Positions 1 through 12,390 of a DNA stretch of 64,000 nucleotides are shown piece after piece. The stretch comes from Scenedesmus sp. ARA3 (lineage: Eukaryota; Chlorophyta; Chlorophyceae; Sphaeropleales; Scenedesmaceae): NCBI GenBank assembly GCA_004335835.1, contig RWJK01001315.1:68434-132433 (forward strand), given 5' to 3'. The notes beneath the pieces are model-generated. The model made no database searches. It worked only from the letters and a program-made list of their open reading frames with translations, and was not told the DNA's origin. A program made the position numbers and the translations under genes. Numbering within the stretch: the stretch's first letter is position 1; each line of letters starts with the position of its first letter.

Positions 1-762
1 AGTCTCCCAGCACCTGCAGGCCCTGCTTCAGTGATTGCCGCTTGGCCTTCTTGGCTCCAAGCTTCTTGGGCTTCACGGCAGCAGGCGCGTTCTGAACACC
101 ATGCCGGGCGAGGCGGCACAGAAGCAGCAGCAGCAGCAGGACCGGCAGTGAGCAGGGTGCCCGTCAGGGGTGCTGCTAGTGCACAGCGCGTTCCTGCAAG
201 CTGCTATTCGTTGCGTACACTGAGCTTGAGCTGGTTGACGCTTTACCTGCTATGCCAAGTAAGCTGAGTACAAGTTGGATGCACATCAGGTGTTTAATTG
301 GCCATGATACCAAGCCCATGTGGTAACCTCTGCTGGACACGCAACTGACAGCAGCAGCTGACTCATGCTGTGCTGCCACCCAAGCATGATGGCTGCATGT
401 GCCACCCCAGCCCCACCTGCTGCGCGTAGTACCACAGGCCATAATTGACTACCACGAAGGCCACCACCAGGAAAGTGATGACGCCCAAGATGATGGGCAC
501 AGGGCTGCAGGAGAGCAGCAACCACCACGCAACAGGCAGCAAGCAGGGTGCACAGGGGTCAGGAGCTCAGTATGTGTATGGCCTGCCATGATCTGCAAAA
601 ATAAACGAGGTGCCACAGCAGCACTTTCTTGTGCATTCAGCTGCACATGCAGAGGATGCGTTCAGGTGGTTGGGCTGCTGCAGTGGCTCAGTTGCTGCTG
701 TCCCTGCAGCGTCCTACTCACTTGCCCAGCTCCTGAGGCTGTGTCTCGATGGCCTCTGCCAT
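1..762 (-). CDS. S1FA: S1FA-like small membrane / DNA-binding protein (3' end at window edge)
   Basis: Three exons on the minus strand: 762-722, 504-417 and 91-1, with phases that join cleanly. The product is about 73 residues. It has a short acidic N-terminus (MAEAIETQPQELGN), one hydrophobic segment at about residues 15-38 ending in YGLWYYAQQ, and a very basic tail with KPKKLGAKKAKRQSLKQG. This order (one membrane helix ending in YAQ, a lysine-rich segment, then LKQG) is the layout of the plant S1FA family, annotated as DNA-binding proteins although their role is poorly established. The reading frame is still open at base 1, but the next codon begins with T and family members end close to this point, so only the stop codon is probably missing. 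It lies head-to-head with the threonyl-tRNA synthetase gene. Identification is by my recognition of the family pattern; the exon joins themselves are well supported. Confidence 0.72.
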
Positions 763-1377
763 TCTGCAGCGATGACAGCAGCACGAATCGAGTGAGCGAC
801 TACAATGTGATGAAGCCTGAAGAACAGCGGTCAGTTACAGCACACAGCAGGTCCCGCGAGAGCTTGCTGCTGCATCGGACGCTCAGAGTTCAATGCCCAG
901 CATCAAAGATAAAGTCTCACATGCCCGCACTTCCACCAGTGATGTGAAGATTCCGCTGCACTCGTGCGCCAGCAACCGACACTCTCAAAACGACGCCTGC
1001 AGAGCTGTAGCGTTGATGTAACGAGAATAGAAAGACTATTGGTATGTAGGTAGAACGTGGGCACGTAGTTTGAGTCTCTGTAGTACACAGTTACTCGACC
1101 AGGTCCAGGGCTCTGGCACAGCAAGACCGCTGCTTACGTGGAAAAGTCAATTGCGATCATTTGTAACAATCCTGGCATACTCTGGGTTCGATCTGCTCGC
1201 TTGCTTCTTCTGCTGCTCCTGGTGTGTGGTGCCCAGTTGTGGTCGTCAAGTCTGTGGCTGCTGCCCGCAACAATGTTGCTGCATTAACTTCAGAACTTTA
1301 TTTGTATCTTGTAAGCCTCTGGAACAATGCGCAGCTCAATCCCGCAAACTCAGCATTGTAAAGGTCACATGTCGACA
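763..1377. other. Intergenic, shared upstream region of S1FA and ThrRS
   Basis: About 0.6 kb between two divergent start codons. I see no open frame with gene-like character and no clear TATA box. It should hold both promoters and 5' UTRs. Confidence 0.5.
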
Positions 1378-1695
1378 ATGCCCATAGCTCGGCTGCTGCG
1401 TAGTGTGGCGTGCCCTTCGCACCTTAGAGGGCTACCACATGCTAGCAGCGACCAATTGGGACACATCCAAGCGTCAGCATGGCTGGCAGCCCGCCAGTCA
1501 TCCACAGCAGCACGCAACACCCTGGCTGGGAAGAACATTTTCCAGCTGAGGGCAGCAGTGGAAACAGCAGAGGCAGCAACACAGCAGCACGGTCAGCAGC
1601 AGCAACAACCTGAGATTGTGCCACTGCCAACCAGTGATGAGTCTGAGACGCTGCTGCGCATCCGTCACAGCGTGAGTGGTGCTAGTGACAGCAGA

Positions 1696-1732
<37 letters not shown>

Positions 1733-4700
1733 CACACCTTTAAGCTTTCAATGACGCATGGCAACCCAGCGCCACTCGTGACAGCAGCAGCACTAGTCAG
1801 AGGCGCCAGGGATGCATGCATGGCGCTTGACGTTGTGTGCATGTTGTCCCAGGCCCAGCCTGGGGCCACTGGCGTGAGTCTAATATATTCTCAACCTGCC
1901 TGTAACCTGAAGCATGCACGCAACGGGATGCCTAGCAATCTCTGCAGCAGCGAATATGACTGCGCGTCTGCCGCAGCCATGTGCTCTGGCAGCACAGCAC
2001 AGGACAGCGGTATCGCGATTAGTTGTGCAGTTCAACCTCCCAGCCATGCAGCAGTTGATTGCCATCATTTGCGCATGGCACGGAAGCCATTGTATTGTCT
2101 GCCATGGCGCGTCCGACTGCCTGTGCTGCTGACCACGGTTCTTGCCCTCCACATTGCCCTGCCTGCACTGCTGCTGCTGCTGCTGCTGCGCGCACAGTGC
2201 GCGCACATCATGGCCATGGCGGTGCAGCGGCTGCACAAGGACGCGCAGGTGACCATCGGGCCCTGGATCGAGCGCGGCTTCTACTACGACTTCGACCTGG
2301 CCACGCCACTGAGCGACAAGGAGCTCAAGGCCATCCGCAAGGAGATGCAGAAGATCATGCGCATGAACCTGCCCTTCATTCGCGAGGAGGTGCGGCGCGG
2401 CGCTGCAGCTGCAGGAGGGAGGGGTGTTGGGTTCCCAGGGGCAGGGCTGGCAGGCAGCGCTGGCGCAGCAGTAGCGGTGCAGCAGGCAGCAGTGGCCTGC
2501 TAGGTCTATGCCTTGCTGCGTGATATGCTCGTGGAAAAGCATTGTCGCAGCAGCCGGCGCAGCTGTGGGCTCTGGGCGCGTTGCAGGGCAGCAGTGGGCA
2601 GGCTGTGCAGCAGCCTTCCTCTGCAAGCTGGGCTAGCTGTCTGCCACATAGCCTGCACACTGCAACAAGGCCGTCATCTGCGATTCCTCGCCCCTCTCTT
2701 ACCCTGTGCCTCGCCTCCTTGCCCGCCTCTTTACTGCAGCTGTCGCCTGAGGAGGCTGAGGCGCGCATCAAGGCAGCGGGCGAGCCGTACAAGCTGGAGA
2801 TCCTGGAGTCCATCCGCGCCCGCGACCCCACAGCGCCCATCACCATCTACCACATCGGCGAGACAGACCACCCCGCGCACTGGTGGGACCTGTGCGCCGG
2901 GCCGCACGTGGAGTCCACGGGCGCCATCAAGCCTGACGCGTTTGAGCTGGAGAGCGTGGCGGGCGCGTACTGGCGCGGTGATGAGAAGAACGCCATGCTG
3001 CAGGTGTGCGTGCTGGCTTGAGGGCTGTCTGGCTGACGGGCAGGAAGGGTCTGGCAGGCTGGCTGGTTCAAGCTGGCTGAGCCAGGCAGGGATTGCAGCA
3101 GCAGCAGTAGCAGCAGTTGTAGTAGCAGCAGCAGCAGCTTGTGCATGCTTGTGGCGCACTGAGGCAGCAGGCAGGGGCAGGTGCAGCCTGCAGCAGGCGA
3201 TGGGGTACGCAGGCTCGGCTGCTGGGCGTGCTGGCGCCAGCTGCAGCTGTCGGCGCATGAGCTCAGGACTGTCTGCTGTGCTTTGTCAGCTGGAGCAGCA
3301 GCAGCCCGTGCATTTGCCTGTGCGTGGCTGTCTTGTTGTTGAGTGTTACGTCAGCTTTGACCTCACTTTCTGCGCTGCTGCATCCTGTCTGTTCGTGTTT
3401 CTCGTCGTGCAGCGCATCTACGGCACCGCCTGGGAGAGTGCTGCGCAGCTGGCCAGCTACCAGGCGCTGAAGGCTGAGGCGGCGCGGCGTGACCACCGCA
3501 AGCTGGGCGCTGAGCTGGACCTGTTCAGCATCCAGGAGAGCGCCGGTGAGGGCTTCGGGGGAGGGGTGTGTGTAGCAGGGGTGGTGCGCGGGTGCGCAGG
3601 GGGGGGGAGGGGGCTGGTCTCCTTTTATATTCCCTGCATATGCAAACTGTTGCTGTGTTGTGTATTACGTTTTGCCGGCCACCTGGCACATGGTGAACGA
3701 CTCACCCCACACCGCTCTCCCCTATTTACTCAGGCGGCGGCCTGGTGTTCTGGCACCCGCGTGGCGCCATCGTGCGGCACCACATCGAGACCTTCTGGAA
3801 GGAGCTGCACCTGGCGCGCGGCTACGACCTGGTGTACAGCCCCCACATCGCCAAGGTGGACCTGTGGAAGACCAGCGGGCACTTCGACTTCTACGCAGAG
3901 AACATGTACGACCAGATGCAGGTGAGGGCACGGGATGTCACATGGTTATTTTAATAATGACGTTCACATGAGGCAGTGCGGTTCGTAGCTGGAGCGTAGT
4001 GGCGCCCCGTTGTGTGCTCTGTTGCTTAGCCAGTGGCATTGCTGTGGTGAGGGCGCCCTGTTTAGGGGACGGCTGGTGTGCCAGGTGGTGAGTGTGCGCA
4101 GCACTGGGTGCATGGGCTGGCGTGCTGTGTGGGTTGCCGCATATTCACTCGCATGCTGTGAGTGGGATGGACTCATCTCAGCTGCTGTGGAGCTTGAGCA
4201 TTTTTCACTATGTATCCTGCTGCTGCTGCCGCTGCTGATGCTGCCGCTGCTGCCCCTCCCCGCTGCAGGTGGAGCATGAGGAATACCAGCTCAAGCCCAT
4301 GAACTGCCCCTTCCACGTGGCCATATACAAAGACGGCTACTTCAGCTACAGGGACCTGCCCAAGCGCTGGGCCGAGCTGGGCACAGTGTACAGGTGCGGG
4401 CGTGTGGGGGTGGGTGGGTCGGTTGTTGGGTGGGGCTGAGGGAAGGAAGGCAGCTGGCTGTGGACTGTAGTGCATGCAGACTTACACTCCTGCATGGCAA
4501 GCAGCGGCTCATCTGCTGCATCCTTCGTCGGCAGACAGGATGCCATCCTCACGGCAGCTGCTGCTGCTGCTGTTCATGGGGCTTGTGCGAAGTTGTCCTT
4601 TGGCAGTGACATCTCGCTGCACTCCTGGCCGAGCGCTGCTTGCCTCCCTGCTGCCTGCAGGTACGAGCGCAGCGGCACCATGCACGGCCTGTTCCGCGTG

Positions 4701-6338
4701 CGCGGCTTCACGCAGGACGACGCGCACATCTTCTGCCTGCCGGAGCAGATAGAGCCGGAGATCCGCGGCGTGCTGGACCTGGTGCAGGTGGGGCGGGGGT
4801 GCTGATGCTGCGGTGTGGGCTGGCTGTGTTTTGCGCAGCTGGGCAGTAGGCGGGCACGCAGCATGGGACAATGCGTCAGGGTATTGAGCCGAACCACGTG
4901 CGTGAGCCCTCCCGCTTATAAGTGCCAGCTGCATTTATTAGTTTGGTCAGCCATCAGCAGTTGCGCAAGCACCCCTTGCCCACACGCCGTTGGCCCTGCC
5001 TGCCGCGCTGCCGCTCCCCCCCNCCCTGCAGGAGGTGTTGTCTGCCTTTGGCTTCACGCAGTACGAGGTCAACCTCAGCACGCGCCCTGAGAAGCATGTG
5101 GGAGAGCCGGAGATTTGGGACGTGGCAGAAGACGCGCTGCGCAACGCCCTAGGCGCCAAGGGCTGGAACTATGTGGTGGATGAGGGTGGTGGCGCGTTCT
5201 ACGGGCCCAAGATTGACATCAAGATCCAGGACGCCATCGGGCGCAAGTGGCAGTGCTCCACCATCCAGCTGGACTTCAACCTGCCGCAGCGGTGAGGGGG
5301 AGGGTGGGCGAAGGGGGTTGCAGGTTGGTGGCGGGGGAGCCATGCTCGCGTGTTGGTTGCTGAGGCGCCGGCTACTGCTCAACAGAAGTACTGCTCAACA
5401 GAGAGGCCACCAGACTCGCAGGACCAGTGTGGCAGACCGTGGTTTGCAGCGCTGCAGCTGGACCCTCCCCAAGCCAAAAGGTGATGGTTGCAGCACAGCG
5501 CTGCAGCTTGCAGTAAAGTCAGCCTCAGATGCGCAGCAACGTGCGTGCTGCAAGCCCTCCTCGCTCCTTATGCATCCGCACCCTGACTGCTGCCGTCTTG
5601 GCTGCCCCCTTCCAACCTGCCGCTGCCGCAGCTTTGACATGACGTACGTAGACGCCAACGCGGCCAAGCAGCGGCCCATCATGATCCACCGCGCCATCTT
5701 TGGCTCCATGGAGCGCTTCTTCGGCATCCTCGTTGAGAACTACGCGGGAGCATTCCCGCTGTGGCTGGCGCCAGTGCAGGCGCGCCTGCTGCCCGTGAAC
5801 GACGCCGTGGTGCCCTACGTGCAGGAGGTGCGCAGCACTGCGGCGACAGGCTTGCTGTTGTGCTGTGGCTTTTGCTCTGAAAAGGCATCTGCTAGGTGTC
5901 TGAGACAGCGTGTGGTGGCGCCTGCACGCTCCTGCAAAGTGTTATCTTACCCTGCTGTGCTACGCAGCATGCCGCGTTTGCATGGCGCGCAGATTAACCA
6001 AGCGTCCCGGGCTGTCCTGTTATTCCGGCAACCCACCGCCGCTCCAGCGCTCACCTTTATGCTGCTGCCTGCTGCTGCATGTGCCTCTGCAGGTTGCCGC
6101 CAAGATGCGCGCTGCTGGCGTGCGTGTGGAGGTGCTGGAGCGTGCCAGCATCGCCAAGATGATCCGCAACGCGGAGCGCGCCAAGACGCCCGTCATGGCA
6201 GTGGTTGGCGCCAAGGAGGCAGAAGCAGGCAGCCTGGCGGTGCGGCTGTATGGCGGCAGTGACCTGGGGGCATTGCCTGCTGATGAGGTGATTGGCCGCA
6301 TTGTGGAGGCCAACAAGAGCCGCGGGTCGGACTTCTGA
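1378..6338 (+). CDS. TARS: Threonyl-tRNA synthetase, organellar type
   Basis: Ten exons: 1378-1671, 2198-2389, 2740-3003, 3413-3545, 3734-3921, 4269-4393, 4661-4787, 5032-5291, 5632-5827, 6093-6338; 674 residues. It charges tRNA-Thr with threonine. The N-terminal 70 or so residues look like a transit peptide ([18 protein letters not shown], rich in R, S, A). No TGS domain is visible: homology starts at the editing domain ([14 protein letters not shown]; then DLCAGPHV). The class II catalytic core follows, with [23 protein letters not shown] (motif 2) and [15 protein letters not shown] (motif 3). The C-terminal anticodon-binding domain runs from about residue 575. Putative zinc ligands are the Cys in MNCPF, the His in DDAHIF and the His in MIHRA. 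In-frame ATGs also lie at 1327 and 1369; 1378 gives the best leader but the choice is uncertain. One N at 5023 falls in intron 7. Confidence 0.93.
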
Positions 6339-6512
6339 GCAGCAGGGCAGCAGCGGTGGTGCTGGAGCTGGTGAAGGGTGTTTCTTGCGCAGCAGGTTAG
6401 GTGGCGTGTGTGGTGGCGCACGCTGTGAGGTATGCATACATTGGTGTGCTGGCTGTCTGTGTACCGTGGTGAGAGCAGGCAGAGGTTTAAACAGGCCTGT
6501 GTTGCTGCTGCA

Positions 6513-6586
6513 GGTGCATGCCGTGTGCTGCAGAGGTTGCTGCTGCACACGGTGCATGCCGTGTGCTGCAGAGGTTGCTGCTGCTC
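6513..6586. repeat. Tandem duplication, 38-bp period, two copies
   Basis: The unit begins ggtgcatgccgtgtgctgca at 6513 and again at 6551. It lies in noncoding DNA after the threonyl-tRNA synthetase gene. Confidence 0.85.
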
Positions 6587-7230
6587 AGCAGTTAGCGTGC
6601 GTAAGTTTTGCCGTTTTGCGGCTTTGGGTGCGTGCGAGTGCTACTAGCACCTAGTAGGTGTGGCGGGCCTGCAATAGCAGCTTGGTGTAATCGTGATGTG
6701 TCGCGCTGCTGCAGCAGGGCTTGTGGGTGATCTTGGCTTTCTGCTTCTGGCTGCCAGGTCAACTGCCTTGGTCTGTCTGACACTTGCAGCATCATGTTCA
6801 TGATGATGCTGACAGCAGTGCCACTGCTTCATGGATGAGGGACGCCATGGATGAGGGACGCCATAAGCTGGTGCACTGGCTCTATGCCCACTTCTGTCAA
6901 AACTTTGCTTGGTTGTTGAAAGGTGCACGCGCTGCATCATGCAGCAAGTTAATCTTGCCGCGGCAGCAACCACAGCCACGTTAGCACTGCCACGCCTGAT
7001 GCACAGGGGTGGCAGATTTGGTGAAGCCGATTGTTGTCACTGTCAAGCGCGGCTGTAACTCACAGACAAGGATTCCTTGTACATGATGTACCATCTGTGG
7101 GGATTGTGTTACGGAGCAGCCAGCCACCACGGTAGACCCAGGGGATGCTGCGTTGCTTCTGACCATGCATTACAGCTTCCGCTACAGCTGCAGCTGCAGT
7201 CAAAACGGTTGGGATGCTGTCAGTGCGAAC

Positions 7231-7373
7231 ACACCAGGGTACCTGTTGGGATGTTCAACATCATCATCATGTTACCCATCAAGCCATAGCATCAACGCCA
7301 TCGGCCCCGCGCCCCAATGGAGCGGCAACAGAAGGGACGACACCAGGGTACCTGTTGGGATGTTCAACATCAT
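7231..7373. repeat. Spaced direct repeat, 34 bp, 109 bp apart
   Basis: The sequence starting acaccagggtacctgttggg occurs identically at 7231-7264 and 7340-7373. A diverged relative, acaccaggctaccctgccg, lies at about 11468. Only two close copies exist and the spacer is not conserved, so this is not an array. Confidence 0.75.
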
Positions 7374-8367
7374 ACAACAAAGGTTGGCAACCACTCATGA
7401 AGCAGTGCAGTCAGAACACGAACTGCCATGCGGCGTGCCAGCGACTGACCCAGCTTGCACTGAATGGCATTCAATGCTGCAGTTCAGCATACGTTTACCT
7501 TCGTGATAGAATAGGCAGTACAACAGCAGCCAGCTGTCCAGCAAACCCAGGTGCGCGCACGCAATTGCACCTGCTGGTGGTCATCAGCCACCCACGCAGT
7601 TGCACTGCGCTTTGATGCTTTGAGGCAAGGTCAGCTAACCTCCATAGAGCCAAGCACCCCCTGCCAGTGCACAGTGCAACTAGCACGCAACACAGGACTG
7701 TCCATCTTTACACAACTTCCCATCTTTGACTCTCCTGCTTTTACACACAGGCCATGACAGATAATGCAGCAACAGTTTTGCTGCCAATGCCGCCCACTGA
7801 CACGCAGACATTGCAATGGAGACCGTCAGTGCTGGCGCTGCATCAGCAGTGCAGTGTTCTTTTGCGGGATGATCCTGCTGCAGTGCATCTGGCAGCACAG
7901 GCGCGGTGGCCCCGTGGGCAGCTGACCCATTCACACTGCGCCAGGGCATCAGCGGCAGGTCCAAAGCGTACCTGTGCAGCACCATGTGCTTTCCATAGTA
8001 TTCGACTCGTAAGACAGCGATAGCAGCAACCGTGTGCGTTACGGTGATTCAATGGGCTGGTGCTGTCAACGCCTGGCTGGCTGGTTGGGGAAGCAGCAAC
8101 CTGCCCCTGCAGCCATGTCGCTGCTGCCCAGCCCAGCCAGCTGGTCCCAACCAACCGCAGCAGAGCTGCAGAGCTGGCCAAGCTGTGTTTCAAAGCAACT
8201 TGCATGCTTTATGATGCGTTATGATGTGTTGTGTCTGCCCCTCAAGCAGAAGCATACTGATAGCTGCCGTCTTTCTGCAAGCCTCAATAACGGCAAGATG
8301 GGTTCCACCCCAAAATATGATGATGTGTGAATACTGCCTGTCCAGTCACCTTCGCCATAAACACCAG

Positions 8368-8732
8368 TTACTGTTCCTGCAGCAGCAGTAGCTGCTGCTG
8401 TGGCAGCTGACTGGTGTGCCCCAGCATCATGCTGAACCTGCCTGGGTGCAGCGGCTGCTGTGTGGCAGCGCCTGCTGCTGCCCAGTCCAGCGCTCCAGCC
8501 GCCGCTTCTGCATGAGCAGCCCTGGCAGCAGCAGCCTCAGACCGCATTGTTGCCTGCTGAGCCTGCAGCTGCTGCTGCTGCTCCCACAGCTGGCGCTGCT
8601 GAGCCTGCAGCTGCTGCTGTTGAAACTGCAGCTGCTGCTGCTGAGACTGCAGCATCTGCTGCTGCTGCAACACAAGGCTCTGAAGAAATGAGACGTGGCT
8701 TTGCTGCTGCTGCTGCAGCAGCAAAGGCAACG

Positions 8733-8797
<65 letters not shown>

Positions 8798-9675
8798 GGC
8801 TGTTGATGTGCACCACCTACAAGCAGCTGCAGACCCTCAGTGCCCGTCGTGGCCGTAGAACTCGGTGAGTCGCACTCATCCAGCTGCTGCTGCTGCTGCT
8901 GCTGCTGCTGAGGTGCCGCCAGTGAGGTGTGAGGCTGCGGCTGTTCCTCTGCTGCGACAGCCTTCTCCAGCTGCTGGAGCTCTGCAGCAAGGGCCAGCAG
9001 CTCCATGGAGTAGCCGTCACCAGGGGCTGGCTGTGCTGCTGGAGGCTCAGCCGCCGCCGCTGCTGCTGCTGCTGCTGCTGCTGCCACTTGTGTGCACAGC
9101 CTCTTGCTGGGTGGTGCTTCTGCTGCTGCCGTGTCACGCAGAGAATCACCTTCATTCGCCAGCTCGTTCAATGACCTGAACTCCGAGGGAGAAGCTGCTG
9201 CTGGCTGCCCCACTTGGGAGCCGCTGGGGCTCTCTGCTAATGGTGCAGCAGCAGCTGCGCCTGCGGCCTGGCTTGGAGCCGGCAGCAGGCTTAGGTGCAC
9301 AGCCATGAGTGCAGCAACATGGTCTGGCCTTTGGCCTGACCTCAGCAGCGCTGTGCATACCTTGGACAGGCTGGCCAGCTTCACCCGCGCCACCCTGCTT
9401 GCCACCACCCCCTGTCTTTGAGCATGGCCATCAGCTGTGGCTCCTGGTTGGCGTCAGTCAGCACTTCGAGGCCCTGTGTGTGCGACAGCCTGTTCCTCAG
9501 GGCACCAATGGTGAGGGGCATGGGGCTATCTTCATGCAGGAACGTGTCCTGGAAGCTCTGTATCACGACCAAGGCCTGCTGGTTGTGGACAGCGATTGCT
9601 ACGGATGCCGGGAATGACCAAGGCTCGGGCAGCATCACCTCATCCGTGTAGACCTCCGGTCTATACAGTGGGTCA
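8368..9675 (-). CDS. Glutamine-rich protein of unknown function (exon structure partly unresolved)
   Basis: I do not recognise the family. From 9408 down to 8368 one frame stays open for 346 codons and ends in a stop at 8370-8368. It is dominated by glutamine runs, including 21 CTG units read as CAG at 8796-8734, and long QQLQ-type segments that could form a coiled coil. The upstream piece, in another frame at 9638-9381, has normal composition (VVIQSFQDTFLHEDSPMPL, then LRNRLSHTQGLEVL) and probably starts at an acceptor near 9675. Joining the two needs a short intron: GAA|GTGCTG at the donor and CAG|GGGGTG at the acceptor keep phase but leave only about 53 bp. A frameshift is an alternative. 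The segment KLASLSKVCTALLRSG may be part of a small helical domain. A transcription-related role would be a guess from composition only. Confidence 0.42.
8734..8796. repeat. (CTG)21 microsatellite, coding for polyglutamine on the minus strand
   Basis: Uninterrupted CTG triplets on the plus strand, read as CAG (Gln) in the minus-strand glutamine-rich gene. Further CTG/CTT runs flank it. Confidence 0.9.
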
Positions 9676-9733
9676 CTGTAGGCAGCATCACCTCATCCGT
9701 GTAGACCTCCGGTCTATACAGTGGGTCACTGTA
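9628..9733. repeat. 53-bp exact tandem duplication over a probable 3' splice site
   Basis: The unit beginning ggcagcatcacctcatccgt occurs at 9628 and again at 9681 with no differences that I can see. Read on the minus strand, each copy contains CTGCCTACAG|TGACCC, a plausible acceptor, at the start of the upstream exon of the glutamine-rich gene. The period is not a multiple of three, so reading through both copies would shift the frame and meet a TGA. Confidence 0.88.
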
Positions 9734-12390
9734 GGCACACGGCGCAGCTCCTCCTGCATGCGCGTCAGGCGGGGCAGGCAGCAGCCACAGGGGCCAGGCA
9801 GATTCAGCATGAGGCGGGGCATGCAATGCCATGCTGGTGGTTCTGCCTGTGGGGGCCTGTTGGCAATCTGTTGTGCAGCAGGACACCAGCTGTGCAGCCC
9901 TTGCAGCACTACAACAAAAATATTACATGGCTCATGATGTCTTAAAATGTGTGCACATGTTGCTGCTCATGCTCAGAGGCCTCCCCAGCCAAAACCACAA
10001 CACAGGTGACATGCGCACACCCACGTGTACTTTGCGTTTCTGCACGTTTGTTGCACAGCCATGGCTGGCTGTTCAGGACGGGGTGAATGTGCTGATACAT
10101 GTGTCTGCACAGACGGTGCTAAGACTCAAGACTTACGACTGCAGTCGTAACTCCAATGAGTGATGCTACTGCAGCAGGTGCTGCCAGGCGCCCGGTCAGT
10201 TCTTCGCGCGCTGAGCATGCTGCGTGATGCCTGCGCTTGCCCTACGTACTTCTATTGAGGTTACCTGGATTAATTCCGAGCCCATACATGTCTCCTGTCT
10301 CGTGCCGGCCTGCCAGGCGGTGTGGCCACACCATGGTGCCGCGTGGGTCCCGTCGTGCGCTTGCAGGCTCAGAAGCCAGGTGTCGGTTGCCTGCTGAGTT
10401 GCCAAATACTCTGACCACATGGCTGATTCAAGAATAAGAAAGTACAGACAAGGCCCCCATGTTCTGCATACATTCGCTTATGTCGCGGCTGCGCGTCTCG
10501 CGTGTCACTACAACTCCGGTGTGATGTGCCTTCCAACAGTTCTGCTTCCGTACTTGGAAATATAACTGGAAACGTTTCAATTGCTCTCTCAATGTATATG
10601 CCCGTGCGCGCCTGCCTACCTGTGGCAGGGACGGGGGGGCTACCTACAAGTGGGCGCCAACTTGTGTTGAACACACCGCGCAGGGGGTGGCTTGGCCAAT
10701 CCTGTGCAGCTTTTTGCGAAGCCGTGCCGTGGCGAAAAGATGTTTATTAGAAAAATGATGAAATTCAAACATATGTGCTGGGATTCACAGCACGAGGCTC
10801 GTATATCTTCCTTTCTACAAATCACAGGGCAGGCATTTGCTGGTCATCAGCCGCTGATCATGTGCAAGGCACTCATGAGTGCAAGCTCCTGCCCTGGCGT
10901 GACATGTACAATGCTCACTACCTGCGTTTGAGTAGCCGCGTCTCCTGCTTTGTTCTGCGACCAGCTTGACTCTGGATGGTGCTGTACTGTCCCTGCAGCC
11001 GGCCGCCCATATGCATGCATGCAGCCACTGTGTGCGCCCCTCAGGGACGTCGCGCTCACGGGGAGCTGCTTTGCCAACCTGCTGTCGTTTCTGCAGGATT
11101 GACGCACTGCGCCACAGTGGCGCTGTCCATGAGAACGGCACGCACATCAAGCACTAGGTGACTCTGGAGCTGCTGCATGCCACGACCCAGTGGGTCGCAC
11201 TGCGGTGACCGTGACACCAGCCTTGCTTTCTCGGCAGGAAACTGCTGCCAGCTGCAGTGCAGATGGTATAAATGTGAGCAGACAAGCTTTCTTGAAGGGT
11301 CCATCAGTGCACAGTCCCGGCAGGCAACTCGCGCATCATCATGATGGGGATGATCTCCTCTGGAAGCGCCTGTCGTTGCTTATGTCCAGTCTAGCTTGCA
11401 CATGCTACGCCAATACGGTCTCCGTACGCGTGAAGCGCACTGCGGCATGGCATGTTGGGCATCAGACACCAGGCTACCCTGCCGCGATGTCACATGCCCG
11501 CCGCCACCCACTCATGAAGCAGTGTAGTTGAAGTATGCACGGGAGGATTGTGACAAACAATGCAGCGACATTACGCCACTGAACGTCGCACACCAATGTG
11601 TACGATTGGAGTACGTGCTCCAACTGGTGCCCCAGCCTTCCCGCTCACCCGCCAGCATTGCAAGCTGCACTTGCAGCTGTCGGTGCTGGCGCTGCGTCAG
11701 CACTGCTGGCAGTGGCATTTGTCCCAGCTGGGGTTGCAGCTGCAGCCGGCAGCACAGCCGCAGTAGCCGCATGGCCAGCTGCACACAACCACACAAACGC
11801 ACTGCAGCAGCAGAACAATGGCACGTCCACGCGCACTGTGTGGATCCCACAGTGTGTAACAGGTAAGCACAGCAACGGCAACCACCATGTGCAGAGCAGC
11901 GACACAATGGGCTGCTACTGCCAATGCCTGGCCGGCTGTTCAGTACCACCTTTGTAGAGAGAGTTGCTGCTGCCATGTACAGCAGGCTGTTCAAGGCTCG
12001 CCAACAGCACTGTAATGCCGCCGCCCTCCCCTTCCCCCAATCCACCAGCCCCAAAGCCAGCCCGAGCAGCGGCACCAAGCACAGCTGCATCAGCAGCGCA
12101 ACATGTCGACATATGCTGCAGTGTGGAGAAGGCATATGCAGATGGCAGGCCAAGCAACACACAACAGCATAACACAACCTGATGACAAGTGGGCGATCGT
12201 GCAATGGCCGCAAACAACTTCAGTGCACGCACAAGGTTCTGAATACATAGTGGTGCAAGCCACGCAACTTATAACAAAATGCACGCTGGGCCCAGCTGGG
12301 CTGTTACATGCGATGAATAAAACCTTGGGAACACGCTCAGGTGCTGCCGCCACTCCTCCCAGCTCATGGCTGCATGCGCTGCAGCCAGCA
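9734..12390. other. Gene-poor stretch
   Basis: About 2.6 kb without a convincing gene. The region 11598-12170 holds an alanine- and proline-rich open frame ending near a good donor (acagGTAAGC at 11862), but no conserved domain or matching exons. Segment 11468-11950 weakly resembles 7340-8100. More exons of the glutamine-rich gene may lie at 9734-9900. Confidence 0.35.
12304..12308 (-). terminator. Poly(A) signal TGTAA for the coiled-coil gene
   Basis: TGTAA on the minus strand about 85 nt after the stop codon at 12391, the position expected for green-algal mRNAs. Confidence 0.6.

Larger units (their letters stand above)
6339..8367. other. Gene-poor stretch with short repeats
   Basis: About 2 kb between convergent genes. 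I find no exon chain with coherent coding character. It holds a 38-bp tandem duplication (6513-6586) and two exact copies of a 34-bp sequence at 7231-7264 and 7340-7373. A TGTAA at about 6687 could end the synthetase mRNA. Parts of 7340-8100 weakly resemble 11468-11950. Confidence 0.4.

Noticed and set aside
1184..1200. gggttcgatctgc, resembling a tRNA B box
   Set aside because: No A box, acceptor stem or anticodon arm can be folded around it.
1676..2503. Long plus-strand open frame covering intron 1 and exon 2 of the synthetase
   Set aside because: It is intronic read-through. The GT-AG sites at 1672 and 2197 restore the family sequence RHSCAHIMAM exactly.
7231..7373. Two identical 34-bp repeats, considered as a CRISPR array
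   Set aside because: Only two close copies, no spacer series, and a eukaryotic nuclear context.
11598..12182. Alanine- and proline-rich open frames as a gene
   Set aside because: No domain, start or matching exon chain, and the sequence partly resembles a second noncoding segment at 7.3-8.1 kb.
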